The notes beneath the pieces were generated by a model that did no database searches, was not told where the DNA came from, and saw only the letters and a list, made by a program, of their open reading frames with translations. Source: Lachnospiraceae bacterium (GTDB taxonomy: Bacteria > Bacillota > Clostridia > Lachnospirales > Lachnospiraceae). Taken from it: a stretch of 64,000 bases of DNA. Both the position numbers and the translations under genes were made by a program. Below, in pieces: positions 46,084 to 55,560 of the stretch (position 1 is the first letter of the stretch; every line of letters starts with the position of its first letter). Location of the stretch: contig SFGF01000002.1 of assembly GCA_004556655.1 (NCBI GenBank), forward strand, positions 16,078-80,077, in the 5' to 3' direction.

Positions 46084-46954
46084 AAATCTTACAAAAGATT
46101 TCGGCGGTTTCACCGCTGTGAACCATTTATCTATGACCATGACAAATGGCGTTTATGGGCTGTTGGGAATAAATGGAGCAGGAAAAACAACATTAATGAG
46201 GATGCTTTGTACTCTGCTAAAGCCGAGCGAGGGAAGAATTACCTGTAATGGAAAGGACATTTTTAAGATGGATGCTGACTACAGAAAGCTGTTAGGCTAT
46301 CTGCCCCAGGACTTTGGTTTTTATCCAGAGTTTACGGTACAAGATTATCTTCTCTATATTGCGACTCTTAAAGGAATTAAAAATTCTTTTGCCAAAAAGA
46401 GAGTGAAAGAGCTTATCACTCAGGTTGGTCTTGCAAAAGTGGCAAATAGGAAGATGAAAAAATTATCCGGTGGAATGAAGCGGCGCGCCGGAATTGCTCA
46501 AGCAATGCTGAACAATCCTAAAATCCTTATTTTGGATGAACCGACAGCGGGACTTGATCCAAATGAGCGGATACGATTCCGCAATCTGATCAGCGAATTA
46601 TCAGAAGACCGTCTGATACTATTGTCTACCCACATTGTTTCTGACGTTGAATATATTGCAAATGAGATTTTGCTTTTGAAAGACGGCAGTTTGGTCTGCA
46701 GAGGAACCTCAGAGGAACTAATTTACTCCATGAAGGAAAATGTATGGAGATGCAATGTGGAAAAAGCACAGGTTCCTGCTATTCAAAAGGCATATAAGGT
46801 TTCCAATATAAAATCTGAAGCGCATGGAGCAGAATTGCGGATTATTTCTAAGGATAAACCTTTTGCTGATGCAGTGCAGGAGAATCCGAATTTGGAAGAT
46901 GTGTTCCTGTATTATTTTGGAGAAAAGGCAGGTGATGAAAATGCTGCGATTTGA
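46067..46954 (+). CDS. ABC transporter ATP-binding protein
   Basis: A 295-residue ABC ATPase. Walker A 'GINGAGKTT' near residue 37, signature 'LSGGMKRR' near 138, Walker B 'LILDEPTAGLDP' near 155. It is of the drug/lantibiotic-immunity type (BcrA-like). It is paralogous to the ATPase at 54287. Its stop overlaps the permease start. Confidence 0.93.
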   Translation: MELKVENLTKDFGGFTAVNHLSMTMTNGVYGLLGINGAGKTTLMRMLCTLLKPSEGRITCNGKDIFKMDADYRKLLGYLPQDFGFYPEFTVQDYLLYIATLKGIKNSFAKKRVKELITQVGLAKVANRKMKKLSGGMKRRAGIAQAMLNNPKILILDEPTAGLDPNERIRFRNLISELSEDRLILLSTHIVSDVEYIANEILLLKDGSLVCRGTSEELIYSMKENVWRCNVEKAQVPAIQKAYKVSNIKSEAHGAELRIISKDKPFADAVQENPNLEDVFLYYFGEKAGDENAAI

Positions 46955-48164
46955 GATAAAAAAGGTTTTTTCTAAAACTGTAAATAAAATAGCGCTTGTG
47001 ATTTTAATGATTGCACTTTGTATTGTAAGTTTTTTTGCGATCAGCAGTGTGGAGTATGTTGATAAAGAAGGAAATTCCACAAGTGGTATTGTGGCAGCGC
47101 ATCATTTGCGGGATGAGAAAAATCAATGGTCTGGCTATCTTACAGAAGATATGCTTTTGGAAGTGATAGAAAAAAATGCGGAAATTAACGCATCGGAGGA
47201 ATACTTATCCAAAGATTATAGAGAAAACAATAAAGCATATGCCAAAAAACAGGGATTTTCAGATATCAGGACAATTTTAAATAAGGCATTTTGTTCTTTT
47301 CAGGAATATGATTATTACAGAGCTGACAGTGTTTCGGCGGATGAAGCAGGCAGTTTATATGAACGGCGAATTTCAAATTTGACGGAATGGCTGAATAGCG
47401 ATGAAGTCAAAGACAATTATTCGGAAGCGGAGAAAAACTTTTTAATTACGAAATACAAGGAGCTTGAAACCCCTCTTTATTATGAGTATTTTGATGGCTG
47501 GAAAGCTCTGTTGGAATATGCACCTACGATAATTATGTTGATTGTACTTATTATGGGATTTCTCGTGTCTGGTATTTTTTCAAGTGAGTTTCAACTAAAG
47601 GCAGATTCTATTTTCTTTTCCACGAGATTAGGAAGAAATAGAGGGACCGTTGCAAAAATAAAAGCAGGATTTCTTATGGTTACAGTCATTTACTGGGGAG
47701 TAATGCTGGCTTATTCAGCAGTTGTTCTCATCTCATTGGGAACGGATGGAGCAAGCTGCGCGATTCAGACGGGCCTGGGTGGATGGAAGAGCTTTTACAA
47801 TATCAGCTATCTACAGGATTATCTCTTAACAATGATCGGAGGATACCTGGGCAGTTTATTTATTTTGACGTTTTCCATGCTTGTATCCGCCAAGACACGC
47901 TCCACAGTATTGGCGGTAACCATCCCATTTATTTTACTGTTTATTCCTTCGTTTTTGAATGGGATTTCCATTTTATCAAGCGTATTAGGGCTTTTGCCAG
48001 ACCAACTTTTACAGATCAGTGAAGCGGTTAACTTTTTTAATTTGTATCAAATTGGAGGGAAGGTAATTGGTGCAATTCCAATTATTATGATTTTGTACTT
48101 CGTACTATACTGTGCGCTTTTACCGATATTGCATCATGTATATCGAAAGACGGAGATAAAATAG
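46941..48164 (+). CDS. ABC transporter permease
   Basis: A 407-residue protein. An N-terminal span, a ~170-residue extracytoplasmic region, then about five spans in the C-terminal half, as in ABC-2-type permeases of peptide-resistance systems. The ATG at 46941 is chosen from in-frame alternatives by its distance from AGGTG. It overlaps the ATPase gene by 14 bases. Confidence 0.8.
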   Translation: MLRFEIKKVFSKTVNKIALVILMIALCIVSFFAISSVEYVDKEGNSTSGIVAAHHLRDEKNQWSGYLTEDMLLEVIEKNAEINASEEYLSKDYRENNKAYAKKQGFSDIRTILNKAFCSFQEYDYYRADSVSADEAGSLYERRISNLTEWLNSDEVKDNYSEAEKNFLITKYKELETPLYYEYFDGWKALLEYAPTIIMLIVLIMGFLVSGIFSSEFQLKADSIFFSTRLGRNRGTVAKIKAGFLMVTVIYWGVMLAYSAVVLISLGTDGASCAIQTGLGGWKSFYNISYLQDYLLTMIGGYLGSLFILTFSMLVSAKTRSTVLAVTIPFILLFIPSFLNGISILSSVLGLLPDQLLQISEAVNFFNLYQIGGKVIGAIPIIMILYFVLYCALLPILHHVYRKTEIK

Positions 48165-48877
48165 ATGAGGCGAAATACCAAACGAAAAAGCCATAAAATA
48201 GGGGCTGTTGTTGCACTCTTGTTTGCTGTATTAATATATATATATTCATAGCAAATAACATTACTTTCATTTCTCATGTTACACTGCCTTCTTTTAGCAG
48301 CATAACACATAATGTTGCCAGTGCAGATCATGACTGGAATTTGATTCTGGTAAACAGCAGCAATTATATACCTGATGATTATGAGGTGGAATTAACAGAG
48401 TTATCAAATGGTGAAAAAGTAGATTCCAGAATATATCCAGAATTACAGGGAATGTTTAATGCAGCAAGAGCAGAGGGGTATGGCCTGTTTGTTGCCGCCG
48501 GATACAGAACCCAGGAAAAGCAACAACAACTGCTGGATGATAAAATAGTAGCGTATGAAAAAGAGGGCTATTCAAAATCCGAAGCAGAACGACTTGCGAA
48601 ACAATGGGTTGCTGTTCCTGGAACCAGTGAACATCAATTAGGCATAGCAGTTGATATAAATGCCGATACAACCAAAAGTTCTAGTGATGAAGTGTATAAC
48701 TGGCTGGCACAAAATGCTTATAAATACGGATTTATAAAACGTTATCCTTCAGACAAAACAGAGATAACAGGCGTCATTAATGAACCGTGGCATTATCGGT
48801 ATGTGGGCAAAGAAGCGGCACAGGAAATATATTCTCAAGGCATCTGTCTGGAAGAATATATTCAAGGTTTGGAGTAG
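48165..48877 (+). pseudogene. VanY-type D-alanyl-D-alanine carboxypeptidase, frameshifted in an AT repeat
   Basis: Frame 1 (48165-48251) encodes a signal/anchor ('MRRNTKRKSHKIGAVVALL') and then stops. The mature enzyme continues in another frame to 48877 with the M15B metal-site elements 'GTSEHQLGIAVDI' and 'EPWHYRYVG'. The break lies at an (AT)6 tract (48234-48245). Removing one AT unit joins the two parts into a single ~237-residue membrane-anchored enzyme. This is either slipped-strand phase variation, a decayed gene or a sequence error. It would trim D-Ala from peptidoglycan stems. It directly follows the ABC permease. Confidence 0.8.
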
Positions 48878-48903
48878 CTTTTGTAGATTTTGAAGAGGAG
48901 GTG

Positions 48904-49310
48904 ATGTTGGTTGGAACGATAGAAATTGTAATGAGGAAGATTGCTCCCTCTGGGAGCATTTCAGAAACTGTCCTTGTTTCACTGCCGGGTGCGGAATCCC
49001 AGGAATCCGCCCATAGTTCCGATATCCTCATCTTCCCCAATCTGGAAATCCGCATCAACGAACAGACAGTCTACCACAATGGCATTCCCGTTCCACTCAC
49101 CCACCATGAGTTCTTTACCTTACTCTATCTAGCCCAACACCCGTCCTGGGTTCTTAGTAAAAAGCAGATCTACGAAGCAGTCTGGGAAGAGAATCCAGAG
49201 CAATGCGGAGCGTCGGTAGCGAATGTGGTGTACTCGCTTAGAAGGAAAATAGGAGAGAGGTACGGTACATAGAAACAGTGATTGGCAGCGGGTATCGGTT
49301 TGTTGAATAG
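48904..49310 (+). pseudogene. orphan winged-helix regulator, frameshifted by a 5-base duplication (copy 1)
   Basis: Encodes an OmpR-type Trans_reg_C domain ('IRINEQTVYHNG', 'LTHHEFFTLLYLAQHPSWVLSKKQIYEAVW', 'ANVVYSLRRKIG') without a receiver domain. A GGTAC-GGTAC tandem duplication at 49259-49268 breaks the frame; deleting one unit restores the C-terminus 'YIETVIGSGYRFVE' as in the intact copy at 55561. The start could be ATG 48904 or TTG 48907; AGGAGG favours the latter. It follows the VanY-like gene. Confidence 0.78.
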
Positions 49311-49360
49311 ACGCAGCCCGGAGTATAGTGTGGAAAATGCACAGTATTTCGGACTGCGTC
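49310..49360 (+). terminator. terminator-like hairpin
   Basis: GACGCAGCCCG with CGGACTGCGTC, one mismatch, 29-base loop, followed by a T-rich tract. It lies after the orphan winged-helix pseudogene. Confidence 0.5.
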
Positions 49361-49520
49361 TTATACTCATTAAATTCGCATACTGCGTTTCCCCCAAAAG
49401 TTATCAATATAGTCTTATAATTGACCCATAAAGTTATCTTTCATGACAACGAATAATAAGAAATCTATGGTAACATCCTACCCGTATTGGTAAATTATTC
49501 TACAGGAAAGGGTGCGAATC

Positions 49521-49940
49521 ATGGAAAACGAAATATATGAAAAAGACTACGGAGAGGAATTCCGGCAGCAAAGCGATAAGTCAGAGGGGAAGGATTTTCT
49601 GGACACATTAATGGAGGTTGGATTCTTTCAGAAGTATCAGGAAGAAATGAATAAGATTCCAAAGCGTGTGGTTCCAAAGGAAAAAGCGGATTATGAATAC
49701 TTGCTTGGGGAGTGTGACGCATACGTCCGGCAGTTCGGAGGAAGAATCCGGGGCGAGGTAGATTATCAGAAATGGCAGGCGATCATTGATCTGTACCTGG
49801 AGCATTTTGAGTTCTGCGATAGGGAGGCGCTGACATTGTTAAAAGAAATTGCAGAGCGGGCAGAGAATGTGACGTTTTCGATGAAAGATGGGCTGATTCG
49901 GATGTCAGTGTTCATTGGATATTTTGATGAGGTGTATTAA
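49521..49940 (+). CDS. unknown 139-residue protein of a duplicated unit (copy B)
   Basis: Near-identical to the protein at 43448; a few substitutions include RQQS for RERS. Start ATG 49521 after AGGAAAGGG. Same partner HTH gene downstream. Confidence 0.75.
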   Translation: MENEIYEKDYGEEFRQQSDKSEGKDFLDTLMEVGFFQKYQEEMNKIPKRVVPKEKADYEYLLGECDAYVRQFGGRIRGEVDYQKWQAIIDLYLEHFEFCDREALTLLKEIAERAENVTFSMKDGLIRMSVFIGYFDEVY

Positions 49941-50031
49941 TGTGTGAAAACATCTGCTAGTGTGACTGGTGGGTGCTTTTTTCTCACAGATATGGTATGC
50001 TATAAGCAATCAAACTGGCGGAGGTATGAGT

Positions 50032-50289
50032 ATGGAAGAACAGCAGAATCCATTGACTTATGAAATCATCAAAGCGGCGGTTGCCGGGGAGAAGTGGGCA
50101 ACGGAACGAGTTCTTAGATATTACGATGATTATATGACAGAACTTGCCACAGTGAAAGAAAGGCAGCCAGATGGCAGCATGAGAACCTATGTGGATGAGG
50201 ATTTGAAGCAGGAGATAGCATTGAAACTTCTGGAGGAGATACCGAAGTTTCCAATGGATGAAGCGGAAGGGATAGCGGGAGAGAAATAA
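50032..50289 (+). CDS. ICE-type helix-turn-helix protein (copy B)
   Basis: An 85-residue protein, close paralogue of the one at 43959 ('EIIKAAVAGEKWATERVLRYYDDYM', 'DEDLKQEIALKLLEEI'). ATG 50032 after GGAGGT. It diverges more than its upstream partner. Confidence 0.78.
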   Translation: MEEQQNPLTYEIIKAAVAGEKWATERVLRYYDDYMTELATVKERQPDGSMRTYVDEDLKQEIALKLLEEIPKFPMDEAEGIAGEK

Positions 50290-50339
50290 AATTTGTGTGT
50301 TTCTTGGATGAATGGTTCATACTCATGGAAAAATAACAG

Positions 50340-50377
50340 GGTGGGGTAAACTTCTGAAAAAGAAGCCCCCACCTTTT
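50340..50377 (+). terminator. intrinsic terminator of the duplicated unit (copy B)
   Basis: Same GGTGGGG/CCCCACC hairpin as at 44414-44450, then TTTT. Confidence 0.8.
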
Positions 50378-50580
50378 CGCGTAACTAAGAGGGTGTCAGT
50401 ACCTTTTCGCAAAAGAGGATTTGAGGTAAAATACCCTGAACGGGTGACCGTAAAGAGCAATTGTGTTAGAAGAGCGTATGGAAAAGGGACGCAGAAGATG
50501 AAAAGTTGTACTGTTTTACGATTGTTTTTTTATAGACATTTATGCGCTATACTTTTATGATAATTTCAAGGAGGTAGCTT

Positions 50581-51261
50581 ATGGCCTATAGAATATTAGT
50601 CGTTGACGATGATAGAAGTATTGTCAAAATGATAAAGGACTTTTTGGAGATGGAAGAATATCATGTGGATACTGCGTTAAATGGAGAGGATGCACTTCGG
50701 AAAGCAGAAACGCATCCGGATTTAATTATACTTGATATTAACCTGCCTTCAATAAATGGGATTGAGGTTTGCAAAAAGATTCGTGATTTTGTGGATTGCC
50801 CGATTTTATTCTTGACAGCCCGTATTGAGGAGCAGGATAAGATTACTGGTTTAAGGGCTGGAGGTGATGATTATATTGTTAAGCCATTTTCACTTGGGGA
50901 ATTACAGGCCCGTATTGAAGCGCATCTTCGGAGAGAGAATAGAAAACAAGCGAAGAAAGATTTTCGATATGACAATGATTTGTGTATTGATTATAGCAGT
51001 CGGCAGATTTTCTGGAAGCAAAACGAGATTGAACTAACAAAATCAGAATTTGATATTGTTGAATTGCTTTCTACTTATCCGGGGCAGGTGTTTGACCGGG
51101 AAATGATTTATGAACGACTATGGGGATTTGACCGGGGTGGAGACAATAAGATTGTGACAGAGCTGATTCGCAGAATCCGTAATAAACTAAAGAATTATAC
51201 AGAAAAAGATTATATAGAGACGGTCTGGGGGTGTGGATATAAATGGGCTTCAAGAAAATAA
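50581..51261 (+). CDS. OmpR-family response regulator
   Basis: A 226-residue regulator. Phosphoacceptor Asp52 in 'LILDINLPS'; winged helix near residues 130-220 ending 'TVWGCGYKW'. AAGGAGGT precedes the ATG. Its 3' end overlaps the histidine kinase start (51243). Confidence 0.94.
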   Translation: MAYRILVVDDDRSIVKMIKDFLEMEEYHVDTALNGEDALRKAETHPDLIILDINLPSINGIEVCKKIRDFVDCPILFLTARIEEQDKITGLRAGGDDYIVKPFSLGELQARIEAHLRRENRKQAKKDFRYDNDLCIDYSSRQIFWKQNEIELTKSEFDIVELLSTYPGQVFDREMIYERLWGFDRGGDNKIVTELIRRIRNKLKNYTEKDYIETVWGCGYKWASRK

Positions 51262-52427
51262 ACTCTTTAAAAGTTTCATTATTTACGCATCTTGTTGTAG
51301 CGTTGGTTTTCTCTATTATTTTTTCGTTTGCTGTGCAAAATATAGCAGGCCATATGAAAGAAACTATCTGGCTCGAATATATAGATGCAGATGAGTTATA
51401 CGAGTTTCAAAATAAATATTCCAGTCAGTTTGGAGGTATGATTTCTGTACCGCAGGTTATGAACAGCGAGATGGATAAGGTAGATCAATTTTGGGTAGGG
51501 GTATGCGAATTTATGGAAAGCTGGAGCGTTTTTATTTTGACTTTTACCAGCGTTTATATCGCATTGACCATATTTTATAACAGAAGGCTGAAAAAACCAC
51601 TCCATATATTAAATAGCTGTGCTGAAAAAATCAGTCAGCAGGAATTGAATTTTTCTGTTGACTACACTAAAAAGGACGAAATGGGACAGCTATGTGGTGC
51701 ATTTGAAAAAATGCGGGAACAGTTGCAACTGAATAACAGTGAAATGTGGAATATGATTGAAGAACAGAAACAGATGAGGTCTGCTTTTTCACACGATCTG
51801 CGAACACCACTATCTGTTCTAAAGGGATATGTAGAATATTTGATACGCTATTATCCAAAAGGAAAGTTGTCGCAGGAAAAGATAATGGGAACGTTGGATG
51901 ATCTCTCTGAGCAGATACGCAGGATTGAGGATTTCTCTGATACAATGAAGAGCATCAACCGTATGGACGATTTATGCGTCAGAAGGAGCAAAGTAGTTGC
52001 GTCTATTCTTCAAAGGAAAACCGCAGATGTTTTTGATACACTTTCCGGAACTGGCAAAAAGGAGTATTCCATTGTAGAAAAATTGTCTCAGGAACAGTTC
52101 AATATAGATATGGATGTTTATTTGGAAATTTTAGAGAATGTGGTAGGCAATGCTATGCGATATGCAACGAGTAGCGTAAAGCTAGAAATATGGGATGAAA
52201 AGGGATGGCTTCATTTTATGGTTTCTGATGATGGCCCAGGCTTTACAAGTGAGGAATTGACAAAGGCAACAAAGCCGTATTTTCACGGAAAAAGCACAGG
52301 AGATTGTCATTACGGAATGGGGCTGTATATTTGTGATCTTCTTTGTAAGAAACATGGAGGATGTCTCAGTCTATTTAATCAGACAGGCAGCGGGGCCTGT
52401 GTACGAGTAAAACTGCATATAGAATAA
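51243..52427 (+). CDS. sensor histidine kinase
   Basis: A 394-residue kinase with TM1 ~13-31, TM2 ~95-112, then HAMP-like region, HisKA His184 in 'FSHDLRTPL' and the ATPase domain ('ENVVGNAMRYA', 'DDGPGF'). The extracytoplasmic loop is ~60 residues, of intramembrane-sensing length but slightly larger than BceS. Coupled to the response regulator. Confidence 0.94.
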   Translation: MGFKKINSLKVSLFTHLVVALVFSIIFSFAVQNIAGHMKETIWLEYIDADELYEFQNKYSSQFGGMISVPQVMNSEMDKVDQFWVGVCEFMESWSVFILTFTSVYIALTIFYNRRLKKPLHILNSCAEKISQQELNFSVDYTKKDEMGQLCGAFEKMREQLQLNNSEMWNMIEEQKQMRSAFSHDLRTPLSVLKGYVEYLIRYYPKGKLSQEKIMGTLDDLSEQIRRIEDFSDTMKSINRMDDLCVRRSKVVASILQRKTADVFDTLSGTGKKEYSIVEKLSQEQFNIDMDVYLEILENVVGNAMRYATSSVKLEIWDEKGWLHFMVSDDGPGFTSEELTKATKPYFHGKSTGDCHYGMGLYICDLLCKKHGGCLSLFNQTGSGACVRVKLHIE

Positions 52428-52433
52428 TCAGGT

Positions 52434-52463
52434 GGGATTCAGATTTTTTTCTGAATCCCGTTT
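52434..52463 (+). terminator. intrinsic terminator
   Basis: GGGATTCAG/CTGAATCCC stem followed by GTTTTATTG. It separates the two-component genes from the transporter genes, so the latter may have a separate promoter. Confidence 0.7.
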
Positions 52464-52537
52464 TATTGTTTTTTTGTAGTCTTTTACCGTTTAGGATATT
52501 CATATAAAGAAAAATAAATTGTGAAGGAGAAGGTTGT

Positions 52538-53605
52538 ATGAGTTGGAAACTTGCCCGAAAGGATATGGACCTGCTGATTAGAAATCCTATAACATATTTA
52601 GGAATTATTCTTATGATATGGATTGTGTTTTATACTGTCAGTCCATTTTGGAATTTATATGGGAATGTCCGTGATGAAAAATCTTCTGTTGTATATGATT
52701 CAGATGGAGAGATAGAGGACGGATATATTCCTACACCAACAGAGGTTGTTTATCAAAATGTTATGCAGGAATTACGAGAGGCATTAATTTCTGACTGCTC
52801 CTTGAGTGAAGAAGCGGCGGATAAAGAAATTAAAAAAATACAGGAAAACGAATGGAGTATGGATCAGATTGCCCAGTATTTTAAAGACAAGTATTCATTA
52901 AATGGGGTAAAGAGTATATTTGTATTATATGAGCATATGTGGGCGACCAAAGGAGAAATGGATGAGTATTTGGGGAACGTATTCCATGACAGAACATATA
53001 CAAAGAGTTTTGCATACAAATATTCTGAATATTTAGGGATTGGGTCTATTCTGTTTACCGTAGTTATTTTTGCTCTTATCCTAGCACGTGACTTGAAAAA
53101 AGATATGTATGCCCTTATTCATGCAAAATCGTTATGTGGCCGGAATTATATAATTGGAAAAATGATTGCAGGTGTTGGTTTTGTATATGCTGTCATAATC
53201 CCTCTTACATTTATTATAAACATGATCGCAATGAGAGTAGGAAAAAGCTATGGTTTTCGTGTTGACTTTTGGGATATCTGGAAAAGAGTGATTATTTTGG
53301 ATTTCCCAAGTATATTGCTGACAGGATGTTTAATGATGTTTATTGCGCTTCTTTTCCGGAGCATTATGCCTGCCACTCCTGCCCTGCTCCTGTACTTTTT
53401 GTATTCCAATATGGGAACGTATGATTCGTCAAGCGGTTATATTTACAAGGTTAAGCCGTTTGCTCTTTTTGTCAGATTCCCCATGCTGTTTTCGGAATTA
53501 ACAATGCCTAGAGGAGCATTGTGGAATGTATGTTTTGCTTGTGTTTTATCGGCAGTTCTTCTGGCTGCATCTGTGGTTTTATGGGAAAGGAGGCGCGGCG
53601 GATGA
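52538..53605 (+). CDS. ABC transporter permease (subunit 1)
   Basis: A 355-residue protein with an N-terminal span, an extracytoplasmic loop and five to six spans in the C-terminal half. AAGGAGA precedes the ATG. It overlaps the next gene by 4 bases. No recognised peptide-binding motif; grouping is from its ABC partners. Confidence 0.8.
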   Translation: MSWKLARKDMDLLIRNPITYLGIILMIWIVFYTVSPFWNLYGNVRDEKSSVVYDSDGEIEDGYIPTPTEVVYQNVMQELREALISDCSLSEEAADKEIKKIQENEWSMDQIAQYFKDKYSLNGVKSIFVLYEHMWATKGEMDEYLGNVFHDRTYTKSFAYKYSEYLGIGSILFTVVIFALILARDLKKDMYALIHAKSLCGRNYIIGKMIAGVGFVYAVIIPLTFIINMIAMRVGKSYGFRVDFWDIWKRVIILDFPSILLTGCLMMFIALLFRSIMPATPALLLYFLYSNMGTYDSSSGYIYKVKPFALFVRFPMLFSELTMPRGALWNVCFACVLSAVLLAASVVLWERRRGG

Positions 53606-54303
53606 GGTATGAATTAAAGATTACCCTGCCAATCTATAAGATTGTGTATTCTATCGCTTTTATGGTGATTATTGTTTTGGTAAGTCCAATCAATTCTTTC
53701 AGTGGGATTATTACTGCTGTAGAACCAAATGTTGCGTTGCTTGCCGGCGTATTTATGGCAGATAATTATTACAAAGAGTATGTGGGAGAACGGGTTGCTG
53801 TTTTTTACAGGTATCCGATTAGAAAAAAATATATTTCCATGCTGGTAAGGACTTTGTTGAGCTGGCTTTATCTACTCATCTTAGTTGCCGTGTTTTATTG
53901 GGGCTTTGTATGGTGGTATCGGCCGTCTAATTTTTCACAGATTCCTATATGGAAGATGTATGCGGATACTCTAGCCGCCTGCGCCGCAAGTATGTTTTTT
54001 GCAGGAGTCTTCAGCTTTACCATAACGAACGTAATTCAAAAAATAGGGATTGGAATAGGCGTAACTTTTTTCTTATGGCTGTTTTTAACCTCGACAATGG
54101 CAAATGTTTTACCGCAGCCCGTACAAATGTTTAGGATTATTGGATCAACCTCTCAGCTTGGTGTACTGGAGCCTGATTATCGAAGCCGGGTTTTCTATAT
54201 ACTGATAGGGGCAGTATTACTCGTACTGAACTGGCTGATATTACAGATGCAGCCCGGCAGCAATACAAAGAAAGGATGGATGAGATATGGGAATAAACAT
54301 TGA
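53602..54303 (+). CDS. ABC transporter permease (subunit 2)
   Basis: A 233-residue membrane protein, ~6 spans. ATG 53602 overlaps the upstream stop. Its 3' end overlaps the ATPase start by 17 bases. With subunit 1 and the ATPase it forms a three-gene ABC exporter typical of lantibiotic-immunity systems. Confidence 0.75.
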   Translation: MRYELKITLPIYKIVYSIAFMVIIVLVSPINSFSGIITAVEPNVALLAGVFMADNYYKEYVGERVAVFYRYPIRKKYISMLVRTLLSWLYLLILVAVFYWGFVWWYRPSNFSQIPIWKMYADTLAACAASMFFAGVFSFTITNVIQKIGIGIGVTFFLWLFLTSTMANVLPQPVQMFRIIGSTSQLGVLEPDYRSRVFYILIGAVLLVLNWLILQMQPGSNTKKGWMRYGNKH

Positions 54304-55168
54304 AAATCTAGTGATGGAGTATAAAAAGGGAGTCAAAAGTCTGGATCATATCAACTTGAATATTGACCAGGGGATTTATGGACTGTTGGGAGAAAATGGC
54401 GCAGGAAAGTCTACCTTAATGAAGATTCTTGTAACACTGCTGACGCCAACAGAAGGAACTGTTGAGATTAACGGAATCCGTCTGGAAAGAAAGAATTATG
54501 AGTTGATTAAGAAAGAGATCGGATATTTGCCACAGGAATTAGGGCTTTATCCTAATCTTACTGTAAGAGAATCGCTGGAATATGTAGGGGTTATGTCAGG
54601 GCTAAAGAAAAAAGAATATGAGGAGCGAATTGACTATTATTTGGATAAGACAGGGCTGATTACACAGCAAAGAAAAAAGAATAGGCAACTATCCGGTGGC
54701 ATGAAACGGCGTGTAGGACTTGTTCAGGCATTACTGCACAACCCGCGCATTTTGATTGTGGATGAACCCACTACAGGGCTTGATCCGGAAGAACGTATCC
54801 GTATCCGCAATTTGCTTGTCGATTTTGCGGCGGATCGTATAGTTTTATTTTCCACCCATGTGACGGAGGATTTAGCGGCCACCTGTGATAAACTTTGTAT
54901 TTTGCGGAAAGGAAAACTGACCTATGATGGAAGCGTTACGGAACTTGTTTCAAATGCCGAGAACCATGTATTTCGCTGTTCCTTTCAAAATGAAAGAGAT
55001 TTTCAGGAATTTCAGAGAAACTATAAAGTTACTTCAAAAATATACAAAGCGAATGAAATTGAGGTGCGTTTTGTAAACGGAAGAAAACCAGAATTTTTAT
55101 GTGAATTATGTACTCCGAATTTGGAGGATGCTTACATTTACAATATGTATGTGAAAGAAAATGATTAA
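54287..55168 (+). CDS. ABC transporter ATP-binding protein
   Basis: A 293-residue ATPase. Walker A 'GENGAGKSTL', signature 'LSGGMKRRVGL', Walker B 'LIVDEPTTGLDP'. It is clearly related to the ATPase at 46067, and both have the same linker 'YGLLG.NGAGK'. Stop at 55168. Confidence 0.93.
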   Translation: MGINIENLVMEYKKGVKSLDHINLNIDQGIYGLLGENGAGKSTLMKILVTLLTPTEGTVEINGIRLERKNYELIKKEIGYLPQELGLYPNLTVRESLEYVGVMSGLKKKEYEERIDYYLDKTGLITQQRKKNRQLSGGMKRRVGLVQALLHNPRILIVDEPTTGLDPEERIRIRNLLVDFAADRIVLFSTHVTEDLAATCDKLCILRKGKLTYDGSVTELVSNAENHVFRCSFQNERDFQEFQRNYKVTSKIYKANEIEVRFVNGRKPEFLCELCTPNLEDAYIYNMYVKEND

Positions 55169-55191
55169 GTGGTATATTGTGGAGGAGGAAC

Positions 55192-55554
55192 ATGAAGAAA
55201 ATTTTATTGGTTGATGATGATATGGCAACTCTGAAAGGATTGCAAATGTGTTTTGGTTCGAAGAATTTTCCCACAATTAGTGCAACCAATGTTTCTGCAG
55301 CAAAACAGCTATTTGATACAGAAGAGATATCGTTAGTTTGTACGGATTGGGATTTGCCAGGTGGAAAAACAGGACTGGACATATTGACTTATGCGAGGGA
55401 AAGAAACATTCCTGTAGTTTTTCTGACGGGACATGACGAGGACAATTATGAAAAGATTGCATTAGAGAAAGGCGCAGTTCGTTATTACATTAAAGGACAA
55501 TTTTCATATTTAAAATTTAGAGATGATTTAATTGAACTTGCAAATAGGGAATAA
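55192..55554 (+). CDS. stand-alone receiver-domain protein
   Basis: A 120-residue receiver (Asp52/Asp54 in 'CTDWDLPG', Lys near 108 in 'YYIKGQF') with no output domain. ATG 55192 after GGAGGAGG. It is followed, after 6 bases, by an orphan winged-helix protein, so the two may act as a split response regulator. Confidence 0.85.
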   Translation: MKKILLVDDDMATLKGLQMCFGSKNFPTISATNVSAAKQLFDTEEISLVCTDWDLPGGKTGLDILTYARERNIPVVFLTGHDEDNYEKIALEKGAVRYYIKGQFSYLKFRDDLIELANRE

Positions 55555-55560
55555 ACACTG

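Larger units (their letters stand above)
49401..50418. repeat. 1.02-kb direct repeat, copy B
   Basis: Second copy of the duplicated unit at 43339-44492. Promoter region, 139-residue ORF, HTH gene and terminator are conserved. It ends ~160 bp before the response regulator gene. Confidence 0.85.

Noticed and set aside
48341..48877. A free-standing cytoplasmic VanY starting at the TTG at 48341
   Set aside because: No ribosome binding site lies upstream, and an M15 enzyme needs export; the frame continues upstream to the signal region across an AT-repeat frameshift.
43339..50418. The duplicated unit as a composite transposon
   Set aside because: The repeats carry no transposase and no terminal inverted repeats; recombination between ICE-type units explains them better.
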